64,000 nt of DNA, taken from Chloroflexota bacterium. Its GTDB lineage: Bacteria; Chloroflexota; UBA11872; VXNJ01. The stretch spans positions 248,001 through 312,000 of the forward strand of contig VXNJ01000001.1 in assembly GCA_009840625.1 (NCBI GenBank), written 5' to 3'. A program made the position numbers and the translations under genes. Below are positions 9,447 through 18,590 of the stretch, piece after piece. The notes under the pieces were generated by a model. That model was not told the origin of the DNA, searched no databases, and saw only the letters and a program-made list of their open reading frames with translations. The first letter of the stretch is position 1. Each line of letters opens with the position of its first letter.

Positions 9447-10243
9447 CGCCTTCGCGCTGCGTCAATCAAGTAAACGGCCCTGAACCCCATCGTCCGGGAT
9501 CCCAGGCGTTTGGCCATTGCCAGCGAAGCCGAATTCTGCACCGCGATCTCGGCGGTGAGCGACGATATTCCGTTTCCCCGCATCCAGGAGACTCCCGACG
9601 CCAGCGCCCCGCGCAACCCGAACCGACGGCGCAGCCTCGGCGCCGCCCCCAGAAAACCCAGTTCGCGCTCCGGGCCGTCGCCGGCCAGGAAGAAGAGCCC
9701 AACCGGTTCGGACCCGTTCAATACCACCAGGCCCAGATAGTCGCCACGGCCCTGCACCGGCCTTCCCCGATGCAAGTCGCTGGCGGTGCGCAGAAGCGCG
9801 GTCCGGTCGGCAAGCCCCAGGTCGTCGGGGCCGAACAACTGCCCGAAAAACGCGAGGAACCGCGCAGGCGCCAGGGTGCTGATCGGCGCACACGAGTATC
9901 CCGCCGGCCTGGGTCCGAATTCCGGGAGTTTGTCGATCCGAACGATGCGGCGCAGCGCGTCGGCACCCAGCGCCGCGGGATCGACCGATTCCGATCCGGT
10001 ATCGAGCCGGACGGTCAGGGTGTTTGCGCCCAAGTGGCCGGCAACCGCAAACGCGAGTTCACGGCCCAGATCGGGCAGCAATTTAAAACCGAGGTCGGCC
10101 TCGTCTACCGCCGCGACCCCGCAATTTAGGTCGGCCGCCGCGGCCAGCAGCCTGACCAGGGCCGGACCTGAGCCGTCTCCGTCCGCACCCGATCGCCGGC
10201 TAGGTCTGGGGGTGCTCATCCTCGGCAGTCGCCGATTGCTCAT
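9443..10243 (-). CDS. GNAT-family N-acetyltransferase-like protein
   Basis: The C-terminal half looks like a GNAT fold: a beta strand (YLGLVVLN...GLFFLAG), then the acetyl-CoA pyrophosphate loop RRRFGLRGA, then an alpha-helix and AVQNSASLAMAKRLG, the usual end of the domain. The N-terminal 120 residues resemble nothing I recognise. Substrate unknown. The start is uncertain: the ATG at 10243 overlaps hyuB by 44 nt, while an internal ATG at 10219 gives an overlap of 20 nt. Confidence 0.7.
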   Translation of the reverse strand: MSNRRLPRMSTPRPSRRSGADGDGSGPALVRLLAAAADLNCGVAAVDEADLGFKLLPDLGRELAFAVAGHLGANTLTVRLDTGSESVDPAALGADALRRIVRIDKLPEFGPRPAGYSCAPISTLAPARFLAFFGQLFGPDDLGLADRTALLRTASDLHRGRPVQGRGDYLGLVVLNGSEPVGLFFLAGDGPERELGFLGAAPRLRRRFGLRGALASGVSWMRGNGISSLTAEIAVQNSASLAMAKRLGSRTMGFRAVYLIDAARRR

Positions 10244-11843
10244 CCGGGCTCCGGCCCCAACCGCCCCCGCCGGGCGATCGCAGCGAGATCACCTCGCCGG
10301 GTTCGAGCATCACGGTTGCTTTGGCTCCGACCTTCTCCCAGCCGCCGGCGCGCAAGACCTGGTCGTCGCCGGGAGCGCCGCTGCCCCCGCCGGCCAATCC
10401 CCAGGGGCGGTGGCGGCGACGTTCGCCGAGCAGGGTCACTTCCGTATTGGTGAGCACCTCGATGTCGCGGCGCAGCCCCATTCCGCCGGGATGGGCGCCG
10501 TCCCCGCCCGAGCCGGGGCGCAGCGAATAGCGCCGCACCCGCACCGGCAATGCGTGCTCGAGGGCTTCGATCGGTGAGTTCCAGGTGTTGCTCATCGCAA
10601 CGTGGATGCCGTGCGCACCGGGTCGGTTCGGTCCTCCGCCGCCGCCGCCGCCCATGGTCTCGTAGTACGCGAACGGCGCCGCGCGCTGGTCGTCGTATCC
10701 GCCCAGGGTGATGTTGTTCATAGTTCCCTGTCCGGCCGCCGGCACCAGGTCCGGAAGGGCCGGCGCCAGCGCGCCCCAGACGGCATCGACGACTCGCTGC
10801 GAGGTTTCGACGTTGCCGCCGGCTACCGGGCGCGGGGACTCCGGATCCAGGAGCGATCGCTTGGGGACCCTGATCGTCACCGATCCGTAGAGTCCGTCGT
10901 TGGCCGGCACGTCGTCACCGACTATGCAGCGCAGCACGTAATAGACCGCCGAGCGCGCCACCGAGGCGGGGGCGTTCAGCGAGCCGGTGACCTGCGGGCT
11001 GGTCCCGGCAAAGTCGAACCGCATTCCATCCTGGTCAATGTCCACGCGGACGCGGATCGGCAGCGGTTCGGGGGAAATCCCGTCATTGTCCAGGTAGTCG
11101 ACGAATTCGTACGTCCCTTGCGGCAGGCGGGCGATTCGGGCGCGCGCCAGCCGGGACGAGTAGTCGATGAGTTCCTGCGAGATCGAAATGATTCGTTCGA
11201 GTCCGTACCGGGCCGCGATGTCGCCGGTCCGGCGCTCGGCCACCCGGTGCGCCGCCAGCTGGGCGGTTAGGTCCCCGTGCCGCTCGGTCGGGGTGCGCAC
11301 GTTGGCCACGATCAGGTCCAGCACGCCACGCTCGATCGAACCGGCGCGGACCAGCTTCACCGGCGGGATGATCAGGCCCTCCTGGAATATCTCGCGCGCG
11401 ATCGCCATCGATCCCGGGCTCATTCCGCCGACGTCGGCGTGGTGGGCGCGGGTTGCCGCGTAACCGAACAAGGTCGGACCATCGTCCGCGTTCACGTAAA
11501 CCGGCGAAACGGTGGTGATGTCGGGCAGATGGGTGCCGCCGCGATAGGGATCGTTGAGGATCACCAGGTCGCCGGGCGCCGCCTTGTCTTGATCGAAAAG
11601 TTCGATCGCGGCGGCAACCGACATCGGCATCGCCCCCAGGTGCACCGGGATGTGCTCGGCCTGGGCGATGATCCGGCCGCGGCGGTCGAACACCGCGCAT
11701 GAGAAGTCGCGGCGTTCCTTGATATTGGGAGAAAAGGAGGACCGTTGCAGGGTAACGCCCATTTCCTGGGCGATCGAGGCAAACAGCCGCTCGAACAGCG
11801 AGATCTGAAATGCGCCGACGGTCCCGCCGGTCTGGGCGCTCAC
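10200..11843 (-). CDS. hyuB: Hydantoinase B/oxoprolinase family protein (HyuB)
   Basis: Family of ATP-dependent N-methylhydantoinase, 5-oxoprolinase and acetophenone carboxylase beta subunits. The N-terminus shows the family signature [18 protein letters not shown], followed by [10 protein letters not shown] and [14 protein letters not shown] Gly-rich [10 protein letters not shown] loop and a C-terminal SPGGGGWG are also typical. The 547 aa match the family. The partner HyuA subunit, normally adjacent and needed for activity, is not in this window. The GTG start overlaps the valS stop (GTGA). Confidence 0.9.
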   Translation of the reverse strand: MSAQTGGTVGAFQISLFERLFASIAQEMGVTLQRSSFSPNIKERRDFSCAVFDRRGRIIAQAEHIPVHLGAMPMSVAAAIELFDQDKAAPGDLVILNDPYRGGTHLPDITTVSPVYVNADDGPTLFGYAATRAHHADVGGMSPGSMAIAREIFQEGLIIPPVKLVRAGSIERGVLDLIVANVRTPTERHGDLTAQLAAHRVAERRTGDIAARYGLERIISISQELIDYSSRLARARIARLPQGTYEFVDYLDNDGISPEPLPIRVRVDIDQDGMRFDFAGTSPQVTGSLNAPASVARSAVYYVLRCIVGDDVPANDGLYGSVTIRVPKRSLLDPESPRPVAGGNVETSQRVVDAVWGALAPALPDLVPAAGQGTMNNITLGGYDDQRAAPFAYYETMGGGGGGGPNRPGAHGIHVAMSNTWNSPIEALEHALPVRVRRYSLRPGSGGDGAHPGGMGLRRDIEVLTNTEVTLLGERRRHRPWGLAGGGSGAPGDDQVLRAGGWEKVGAKATVMLEPGEVISLRSPGGGGWGRSPDEQSATAEDEHPQT

Positions 11844-14563
11844 GCGTCGAGCTCGGAAATGAACTTGAGCACGTTGTCCAGGTCGGCGCTAATCGTCGCC
11901 AGTTCGGTCCGGCGCTGCTCTACGACCGCCGCCGGTGCCTTGCCCACGAACCCGGGGTTGGCGAGCATCCCCTGCAGACGGCCACGCCGGGCCTGCAGGT
12001 CCTTGGCCCGGTCCGCGGCGCGGGCGCGCTCGGCGTCCAGATCGAGCAATTCTTCCAGCGGCAGATAAACCTGGATCCCCTCGGCTGCGACGAAAGCGCA
12101 GCGGCGGTCGTGGCGGCGCATGATCGCTCCGCTCTCGGCCACGTCGCCGGACTGGGCCCCGGCAATCTCCAGCTCGGATATCCGCGCCATGCGCTTGATC
12201 ACCTCGGCTTCGGATTCAATCTCGGCCGCGGCCGGACCGGGCACGATTTCGGCCGGCACCAGCGCTCCCGGATCGATCCTGAAATCCGACCGCACCCGGC
12301 GGATCGCTCCGATCGCGGCCTGCAGGGCGGAAACGTTCCCGGCTGTCCGCTCGCGGACCGGGTCGGGCTTGCCGGGCTCGGGCCATGAAGCCACTATCAG
12401 GTCGGAGGCGCCCCGGCCGGCCTGCAGATGCCCCCAGAGCGCTTCGGTGACGAACGGCATGTAGGGATGCAGGAGCTTCAACCCGTCCAGGAAGACTTCG
12501 CGCAGGACCGCCGCCGCCTGGGCCGCGGCGGCCTTGTCCGGCCCGGCCAGGCGCAGTTTGGCGGCCTCGATGTACCAGTCGCAGAAATCGCGCCAGAGCA
12601 GATCGTGAACGGCCTGGCCGGCCTCGCCGAACTGGAAGCGCTCCAGTAGCTGGGAGACCGTCACCACGGTCTGGTCGCGCCGTTCCAGGATCCAGCTGTC
12701 GAACGCGGTCGGGGCGGCGCGGGCGGTGCCTGGCGGTTGCTCGGCGGCGATCACGAACCGGGCTGCGTTCCAGAGCTTGTTGGCGAAATTGCGGGCGGCG
12801 GTGAGTCGGTCCCAGGAGAGCTTCATATCGTTGCCCGGGCTTGAGCCGGTGGCGATGAGGTAGCGAACCGCGTCGGCGCCAAACTCGCCGATTACCTCGG
12901 CCGGATCGTCGCCCGGCTGGGGATCGGACTTTGACACTTTGGACCCGTCGGCTCGGCGCAGCAGGCCGTTCAGGTAAACGTGCCGAAACGGGATTTGATC
13001 CAGTAGCTCCAGGCTCAGCATCGCCATCCGGGCCACCCAGAAGAAGATGATGTCGTAGCCGGTTTCCATCACCGTGGTCGGGTGGAAGTAAGCCAGGTCC
13101 TCGGTCTCGTCGGGCCAACCCAGGGTGGAAAACGTCCACAGCCCGGAGGAGAACCAGGTGTCGAGCACGTCGCTGTCCTGGCGCAGGTTTCCGCCGCAAT
13201 CAGGACAGGTCCCGGGATCGTCGGTGGCCACGATTGGTTCCGGGCAGGATTCGCAGTACCAGACCGGGATGCGGTGCCCTACCCAGATCTGGCGCGAAAT
13301 GCACCAATCGCGGATGTTGTCCATCCAGTGCAGGAACACCTGCGCGAACCGCGGTGGGTGGAACTGGATTTCGCCCGAGCGGACCGCGGCGGCAGCCTTG
13401 GCGGCCATCGAGGAGGTGTCCACGAACCATTGCTGCGAGAGCATCGGCTCGATAACCGCTCCCGAGCGCTGGCCGTGGCCGACGGCGTGGCGGTGGGGGC
13501 TGCGGCCGGCCAGCAAGCCGTCGCCCTCGAGCCGATCCAGCAGATTGGCGCGGGCCGCTTCGCGGGTCTGGCCGGCGAACGGGCCGGCGTGGTCGTTGAG
13601 TCGGCCGTCGAGTTCGAGGATGTTGATCATCGGCAGGTCGTGGCGCTGCCCGATCGCGTAGTCGTTGGGGTCGTGTCCCGGCGTGACCTTGACCGCGCCG
13701 GAGCCGAATTCGGGGTCCACGTAGTCATCGGCGACGATTGGTATCGACCGGCCCAGGACCGGCACCAGCGCCTGCTTGCCGACCAGGTCGCGATAGCGTT
13801 CGTCGGCGGGATTCACCGCGATCGCGGTATCGCCCAGGATCGTTTCCGGCCGGGTGGTGGCGACCTCCAGGTGGCCGCCTTCGGCGAGCGGATAGCGGAC
13901 CGTCCAGAGCCAGCCGTCCACCTCCTGGTATTCGACCTCGATGTCCGAGATTGCGGTCTGGTCGACCGGGTCCCAGTTGACCAGGTAGCTGCCGCGGTAG
14001 ATAAGGCCTTTTTCGTACAGCTGGACGAAAGCGGCGTTAACCGCCCGCGACAATCCGGGGTCCATGGTGAACCGCTCGCGCGACCAATCGCACGAGGCGC
14101 CCGCCATGCGCAACTGGGAGCGGATCCGCTGGCCGCTCTGGCGCATCCAGTCCCATAACATTTCCTCGAACGCCGGGCGGCCGATGTCCTCGCGGGACTT
14201 GCCCTCGCCCGCCAGCTGATTGACCAGCACCGCGTTGGTGGCGATCGCGGCATGATCGGTGCCTGGCAGCCAGAGGGCCGGCACGCCGCGCATGCGCTGC
14301 CAGCGGATCATCAGATCCTGGAAAGTAACGAAGGCAACGTGACCGTAATGCAGCGCGCCGGTCAGATTCGGCGGCGGCATGGCGATCGAATAGGGTTCCC
14401 GGTCCGGATCGACCTCGGCCCGGAACGCGCCCGAACCCTCCCAGGCGGCGTAAATCCCCGGCTCGACCGCGGCCGGATCATAGGGGCGCAGCAGCGCTTC
14501 CGGCATTGCGCCTTGCGGCGACGAGTCCGGCGCGGGTGAAGCGGCGCTTCTCGTGGTGGTCAT
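11840..14563 (-). CDS. valS: Valyl-tRNA synthetase
   Basis: Class I synthetase that charges tRNA-Val and edits threonyl errors. The HIGH motif appears as HYGH at 72-75 after PPPNLTGAL, and the KMSKS motif as KVSKS near residue 540. TWDP-like editing and zinc-ribbon segments (CESCPEP...CPDCGG) lie between. A C-terminal coiled coil (RARAADRAKDLQARRGRLQG) is present, as expected for bacterial ValRS. 907 aa, complete. It heads a run in which each downstream gene overlaps the previous one, an unusual operon for a synthetase. Confidence 0.97.
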   Translation of the reverse strand: MTTTRSAASPAPDSSPQGAMPEALLRPYDPAAVEPGIYAAWEGSGAFRAEVDPDREPYSIAMPPPNLTGALHYGHVAFVTFQDLMIRWQRMRGVPALWLPGTDHAAIATNAVLVNQLAGEGKSREDIGRPAFEEMLWDWMRQSGQRIRSQLRMAGASCDWSRERFTMDPGLSRAVNAAFVQLYEKGLIYRGSYLVNWDPVDQTAISDIEVEYQEVDGWLWTVRYPLAEGGHLEVATTRPETILGDTAIAVNPADERYRDLVGKQALVPVLGRSIPIVADDYVDPEFGSGAVKVTPGHDPNDYAIGQRHDLPMINILELDGRLNDHAGPFAGQTREAARANLLDRLEGDGLLAGRSPHRHAVGHGQRSGAVIEPMLSQQWFVDTSSMAAKAAAAVRSGEIQFHPPRFAQVFLHWMDNIRDWCISRQIWVGHRIPVWYCESCPEPIVATDDPGTCPDCGGNLRQDSDVLDTWFSSGLWTFSTLGWPDETEDLAYFHPTTVMETGYDIIFFWVARMAMLSLELLDQIPFRHVYLNGLLRRADGSKVSKSDPQPGDDPAEVIGEFGADAVRYLIATGSSPGNDMKLSWDRLTAARNFANKLWNAARFVIAAEQPPGTARAAPTAFDSWILERRDQTVVTVSQLLERFQFGEAGQAVHDLLWRDFCDWYIEAAKLRLAGPDKAAAAQAAAVLREVFLDGLKLLHPYMPFVTEALWGHLQAGRGASDLIVASWPEPGKPDPVRERTAGNVSALQAAIGAIRRVRSDFRIDPGALVPAEIVPGPAAAEIESEAEVIKRMARISELEIAGAQSGDVAESGAIMRRHDRRCAFVAAEGIQVYLPLEELLDLDAERARAADRAKDLQARRGRLQGMLANPGFVGKAPAAVVEQRRTELATISADLDNVLKFISELDA

Positions 14564-14591
14564 GGTTCCTTACGGCGAATCCGGCGCGATT

Positions 14592-15917
14592 TTATGGGTC
14601 GGCATCGGAAGCGGTGCGCAGCACCTGGCCCAGTATCAGCGGTTTCGGCAACGCCGGCTGGGAAGAAAGTTCGAACGCGGCGGCAACAGAATCGGCGACC
14701 ACGCCCCCGCTGGCATCGGAAACGAACGCCTCCGCGAGAAGGTCGCCGGCGGCAATCCTGTCGCCGCGGCCCGCGCAGATCCTTACTCCGACGCCGTGAT
14801 CGACGCTCGCGTCTTTTGCCAGCCGTCCGCCGCCCAGGGACCGGACCACCTCTCCGATCATCCGAGCGTCGATTCCGGACACGAACCCGTCGGCGGCTGA
14901 CCGGACTTCGATCCGCCGGCGTCGGGAGTGGGGAGGGTGGGCCTGGAATTTGGCCAGGTCCCCGCCCTGGGCCTCGATCATCGCCGCGAATTTTTCCCGC
15001 GCCGCACCCGACTCAAGCGCCCGGCCGGCGGCTTCGCGGGCGGCGCGCGGGGCCGGTCGCGCCCCGGAGTCGCGCAGGAGTCCGGCCACGATGGTGAGGG
15101 CGAGCTCCACTACGTCGGCCGGGCCCCCGCCGGAGAGGACTTCCAGGGCCTCGGCCACTTCCAGCGAATTCCCGACCGCGCGCCCCAGCGGGTGGTCCAT
15201 GGATGAGACGTACGCGCGAACCGCCACGCCGGCGGCCGAACCGATTTCGGCCATCAGCTCGGCCAGGGCGAAGGCGTCGTCGTAATCGGCCATGAAAGCG
15301 CCGCGGCCGCACTTGACGTCGAGCGCCAGGGTCGGTGCCCCGCCAGCCAGCTTTTTGCCCATTACTGACGCCGCGATGAGGGGGATCGAATCTATGGTGG
15401 CGGTCACGTCGCGCAGCGCGTAAAGGATTGCGTCGGCGGGCGCGATCGCTTCGCTCTGGGCCGCGATCACCAGGCCGTGTTCGGCTACCTGCCCGCGCAA
15501 TTGCGCCTCGTCCAGACCTACCCGCAGTCCGGGAATCGACTCAAGTTTGTCGAGCGTTCCCCCGGTTATGCCCAGTCCGCGTCCCGAGAGTTTGGGCACC
15601 GCCAGGCCGCAGGCCGCCGCCAGCGGCACCGCCACCAGCGATATCTTGTCGCCGACCCCGCCGGTTGAGTGCTTGTCCACGACCCGAACGCCCGGCAGCG
15701 GCCAGTCGAGGCGGGCCCCGGAATCGGCTATGGCCTCGGCCAGGATTGCCGTCTCTTGCCCGTCCAGACCCTTGAAGCAGACCGCCATCGCCCAGGCGGC
15801 GGCCTGGTAATCGGCCACCGCGCCGCTGACCAGTCCTTTGACGAAGCTCTCGATCTGGTCGGCCGGATGTCGCGCGCCCGATTTCTTGGCGGCGATGAAG
15901 GTTGCGGGGTCGAACAC
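14592..15917 (-). CDS. deoA: Pyrimidine-nucleoside/thymidine phosphorylase
   Basis: Phosphorolysis of thymidine or uridine to the base and (deoxy)ribose-1-phosphate, a salvage reaction. The phosphate-binding motif KHSTGG is at 82-87 and the family signature KLSGRGLGITGGTLDKLE follows near 110. A C-terminal barrel-sandwich domain is visible from about residue 340. 441 aa. It diverges from the pyrE-like gene. Whether it is DeoA (thymidine-specific) or Pdp (broad) cannot be settled by eye. Confidence 0.92.
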   Translation of the reverse strand: MFDPATFIAAKKSGARHPADQIESFVKGLVSGAVADYQAAAWAMAVCFKGLDGQETAILAEAIADSGARLDWPLPGVRVVDKHSTGGVGDKISLVAVPLAAACGLAVPKLSGRGLGITGGTLDKLESIPGLRVGLDEAQLRGQVAEHGLVIAAQSEAIAPADAILYALRDVTATIDSIPLIAASVMGKKLAGGAPTLALDVKCGRGAFMADYDDAFALAELMAEIGSAAGVAVRAYVSSMDHPLGRAVGNSLEVAEALEVLSGGGPADVVELALTIVAGLLRDSGARPAPRAAREAAGRALESGAAREKFAAMIEAQGGDLAKFQAHPPHSRRRRIEVRSAADGFVSGIDARMIGEVVRSLGGGRLAKDASVDHGVGVRICAGRGDRIAAGDLLAEAFVSDASGGVVADSVAAAFELSSQPALPKPLILGQVLRTASDADP

Positions 15918-16026
15918 GGCTGGTGCCTATTTCGGGACCTGATCGGTACGGCCGCACTCGAGCCGGGAATGGCGGCGAAATTTGGGATTCGGCTGGCGGC
16001 ACTGCAATGATCGCCTGCCTCAAACG

Positions 16027-16055
16027 CCGGCAGCGCGGTGCGATCCGGCTGCCGG
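16027..16055. promoter_or_regulatory. Hairpin 1 in deoA/pyrE spacer
   Basis: Perfect 8-bp stem CCGGCAGC / GCTGCCGG with a 13-nt loop. It has no following T-run, so it is not a standard terminator. Its role is unknown; a leader structure or a protein site is possible. Confidence 0.35.
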
Positions 16056-16070
16056 AGGCCCGACGGGCTT

Positions 16071-16115
16071 GCGGTCCGCGGGCACGGGGCAGACCGTATC
16101 CGCGTGCCGGACCGC
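16071..16115. promoter_or_regulatory. Hairpin 2 in deoA/pyrE spacer
   Basis: The stem GCGGTCCG / CGGACCGC (8 bp) is followed, after a 3-nt CGG bulge, by GCACG / CGTGC (5 bp) around a 16-nt loop. It lies 15 bases from hairpin 1. This is a possible structured leader for either flanking gene. Confidence 0.35.
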
Positions 16116-16307
16116 CTTAGTGGGGACGACCGGCGATGCCGCGCGCCGCCCATATTGACCGGATGCCCGGCGGCGCCGGACCGGGTTGAATTCGCGATTG
16201 CCGCCGTCGGGAAAATGAAGAGGCAATCATGCAGCATTTCGAACCGGGCCACCTAAAGTCGCCTTACGTCGTGTTGCGCAGGCGTTCGAGAGGGCCGAGC
16301 CGAACAG

Positions 16308-16943
16308 GTGAACAGCGAGTCAGACGTCCTGGCGCTCGCCCAGACCATTTACGAATTGGGCGGAATTGAATTCGGCAGCTTCACCCTGGGCCGCTCTACC
16401 GTCGATTCGCCGGTCTACATCAATCCGAAGGTGTTGTGCTCGAATCCGGAAGCACTGCGCGCCGCGGCCCACGTGATGCTTGAGGAAATCCGCTCGCGGC
16501 AGCAGCTCCGCCGACCCCAGTGTGGACCTTTCGACCTGATCGCCGGCGTCCCGCTCGGCGGTCTCAATCTGGCCACCGCGATGTCGCTGGAAAGCGGAAC
16601 GCCGCTCATATACGTGAATCCCGCACCATCCGGCAGTTCGCGAATTGAAGGCCGCTACCTGCCCGGCCAGACGGTCCTGATAGTCGACGACCTGGTCACC
16701 TCAGGGGGTTCCATATCGGCGACCGCGCTGGCGCTGCGGTCGGTAGACCTTCGGGTCACCGACGCAGCGGTGCTGATCGACCGGGAACGCGACCGCGACA
16801 CGCGGCGTGGCGGCGCCGAAGTGAACCTGTTCAGCATCCTGCACCTGCGTCGGATCCTGAACTACTACATGTCGCGCGGCTGGATCTCGGAGGACAACTA
16901 CCAGCGGTCGCAAAACTACCTGCGGGCCGGCGGGGCAGACTGA
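16308..16943 (+). CDS. pyrE: Orotate phosphoribosyltransferase-like protein lacking the RKxxK motif
   Basis: Type I phosphoribosyltransferase related to PyrE, which joins orotate and PRPP in UMP synthesis. The PRPP loop VLIVDDLVTSGGS is at 123-135 and the N-terminal layout (GGIEFGSFTL...SPVYINPK) matches the OPRT branch. However, the catalytic loop that normally reads RKxxK before the IEG segment reads VNPAPSGSSRIEG, so the conserved lysines are gone. The protein may be an inactive or repurposed paralog. Start GTG at 16308, 211 aa. No other pyr gene is nearby. Confidence 0.75.
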   Translation: MNSESDVLALAQTIYELGGIEFGSFTLGRSTVDSPVYINPKVLCSNPEALRAAAHVMLEEIRSRQQLRRPQCGPFDLIAGVPLGGLNLATAMSLESGTPLIYVNPAPSGSSRIEGRYLPGQTVLIVDDLVTSGGSISATALALRSVDLRVTDAAVLIDRERDRDTRRGGAEVNLFSILHLRRILNYYMSRGWISEDNYQRSQNYLRAGGAD

Positions 16944-17045
16944 CGGCAACCGGTTTTTGTCAACAATTTCTAAAATAAATCTGCCCGCCTCCGGCTTCGC
17001 GGCTTCATGCGGTGGGCGGGACCACCTAGCAGTAAGGGTCAACAC

Positions 17046-17285
17046 GTGCCATCGGTAGGGCCGCTCGAGCTCCTCATAATCCTTGCGATCGTCCTGGTCG
17101 TATTCGGGGTCGGCAAGATCTCGGGAATCGGCGGGGCGCTTGGCCGTAGCATCCGCGAATTCCGCGAAGAGGCCCGGCCCGAGGAAAACGAGGCAGAGGG
17201 CGAGGAATCGGGCGACATGGCCGCCAGCGCCGACGCCTCGGACGCGGCGTCAGCCGAATCCAGCGAGAGTAAGTCCGCAAACTAG
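17046..17285 (+). CDS. tatA: Sec-independent translocase subunit TatA
   Basis: Forms the twin-arginine protein translocation pore in the cytoplasmic membrane. A single N-terminal membrane helix LELLIILAIVLVVFGVGKI is followed by the amphipathic stretch GGALGRSIREFREEA and an acidic Ser/Ala-rich tail. I chose the GTG at 17046 (79 aa), with AAGG upstream. An open frame starting at 17007 would add 13 hydrophilic residues before the helix, which does not fit the family. No tatC is nearby. Confidence 0.9.
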   Translation: MPSVGPLELLIILAIVLVVFGVGKISGIGGALGRSIREFREEARPEENEAEGEESGDMAASADASDAASAESSESKSAN

Positions 17286-17298
17286 CCGTCTCCGGCCC

Positions 17299-17325
17299 GA
17301 CCGGGGCCGGTCCCCGGCCCCGGTC
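17299..17325. terminator. Strong hairpin between convergent tatA and HNH gene
   Basis: Perfect 12-bp stem GACCGGGGCCGG / CCGGCCCCGGTC with a 3-nt TCC loop, immediately after tatA. Its last bases overlap the HNH gene stop codon (17324-17326). There is no T-run on either side. It could stop transcription in both directions. Confidence 0.65.
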
Positions 17326-17860
17326 AGACTGCGCTCTGCTCCAGTTTGGGAGCAAAACTTCCCGGATAGAGGAATTGGCGCCAGCCCGGCTCTTCGCGGC
17401 CGGCGGCCTTGAGCTGGACCATCCGGTGCATCGATATCAGCGGTCGCTGCGGCCTACGCCGCAGCCGCATTCCGGCTTGACTGAGAGTCTTGCCCCCCTT
17501 GCGCAGATTGCAGCGCCGGCAACTGGTCACCAGGTTTTCCCAGGTGCCCGGACCGCCCAACCGCTTGGGCAATACGTGGTCGACGGTGAATTCGGCCTCA
17601 CGCGCGCCGCAGTACTGGCAGGTATGGTCATCGCGGGCGAAGAGTTCACGCCGGCCCAGCTTGGCGCCCGGCGGAGGGCGACGAACGTAATAGCGCATCC
17701 GGATTACCGAGGGGCGCGCCAGGGAGCTTTCAAACAGCCGGAATCGCTGCCGGTGTTCGGACACGAGGTCGGCCTTGCCGCGGCCCACAAGCACGAACGC
17801 GCGCCGGTCGGAACAAATGTTCAGCGGCTGGTAGTCCTGATTGAGAACCAGGGTTTGCAT
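17324..17860 (-). CDS. HNH endonuclease family protein
   Basis: Stand-alone HNH nuclease of the type common in Chloroflexota, Cyanobacteria and Actinobacteria; biological role unclear. The N-terminal segment LNQDYQPLNI is the usual start of this family. The zinc/HNH core is CQYCGA...TVDHVLPKRLGG...WENLVTSCRRCN, with both CxxC pairs, the DH and the Asn intact. 178 aa. Convergent with tatA, separated by the strong hairpin. Confidence 0.9.
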   Translation of the reverse strand: MQTLVLNQDYQPLNICSDRRAFVLVGRGKADLVSEHRQRFRLFESSLARPSVIRMRYYVRRPPPGAKLGRRELFARDDHTCQYCGAREAEFTVDHVLPKRLGGPGTWENLVTSCRRCNLRKGGKTLSQAGMRLRRRPQRPLISMHRMVQLKAAGREEPGWRQFLYPGSFAPKLEQSAV

Positions 17861-17910
17861 GCGGCAAGCCTCCCGGCGGGATTATCCGCTAATGCCCGGA
17901 GGGTTCACGG

Positions 17911-18579
17911 TTGACCGGGCAATCCGCCTCCGGACCGCCGGGCGAGGTTTCCGCCCCGCGTATTACCCGGCGTTTGCGGTTCGACAAGGCCGGCCCGGCC
18001 CGCTACCTGCCGCACAACGATCTGATTACCGCGTTGGTGCGCGCCTTGCGCCGGATCAACGCCCCGCTGGCCTACAGCCAGGGCTTTTCCCCCAAGCCGC
18101 GCCTGCGGTTCGGACCGCCGCTCCCGGTGGGTCACTGCGGCCGCGGCGAGTTGGTCGACATCGAGTTTTCCGAACCGGGTCCGGCAGACCTGGTCGCCCT
18201 GCTGGACCGGGCCTGCCCCGACGGGATAAGCATCGTGGCCGAGGATCGGTCGGTCGCGGGACGGCGATCTCCCATGGCGGCCGCCCGGAGTTACCGGTAC
18301 CAGGTCCTGCTTGCCGATCCGGCGCCCGATTTGGCACCGTCCGTCCGGGGGTTCATGGAGCTCGAATCAGCTCCTGCCACGGTCCGGCGCGGCCCCGGCA
18401 GGGTGCGCGAGATCGACGTGCGCAAAGCGGTGCGAGATCTTTCCGCCAAGGGCCCGGATGAATTCGAGGTCGAAATCGCAATCGGGGAGGGAACCCTCTG
18501 CCGGCCCGAGGACGTGGCCGATGCGCTGGGGGTCGGCGGCAACTCGTTCACCCGCGTTAACGTCAAGTACGAGTTCTAG
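17911..18579 (+). CDS. DUF2344 protein (TIGR03936, radical SAM-linked)
   Basis: Family usually found next to or fused with a B12-binding radical SAM protein of unknown reaction. Landmarks are the N-terminal RLRFDKAGPARYLPHNDL (family usually RVRFSKxGxxRFLSHxDL), then YSQGFSPKPRLRFGPPLPVG. 222 aa. The TTG start at 17911 has GGAGG eight bases upstream. No radical SAM partner is adjacent; the closest radical SAM gene in the window is hemW. Confidence 0.85.
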   Translation: MTGQSASGPPGEVSAPRITRRLRFDKAGPARYLPHNDLITALVRALRRINAPLAYSQGFSPKPRLRFGPPLPVGHCGRGELVDIEFSEPGPADLVALLDRACPDGISIVAEDRSVAGRRSPMAAARSYRYQVLLADPAPDLAPSVRGFMELESAPATVRRGPGRVREIDVRKAVRDLSAKGPDEFEVEIAIGEGTLCRPEDVADALGVGGNSFTRVNVKYEF

Positions 18580-18590
18580 GAGGCCGCGCC

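Larger units (their letters stand above)
15918..16307. other. Divergent spacer between deoA and pyrE-like gene, hairpin-rich
   Basis: No convincing gene lies in these 390 bases. They hold the 5' regions of two pyrimidine-related genes. Two inverted repeats sit close together at 16027-16055 and 16071-16115. A third, weaker pair (CCGGC-GGC-GCCGG) lies near 16170. I see no clear -35/-10 pair on either strand. Confidence 0.6.
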
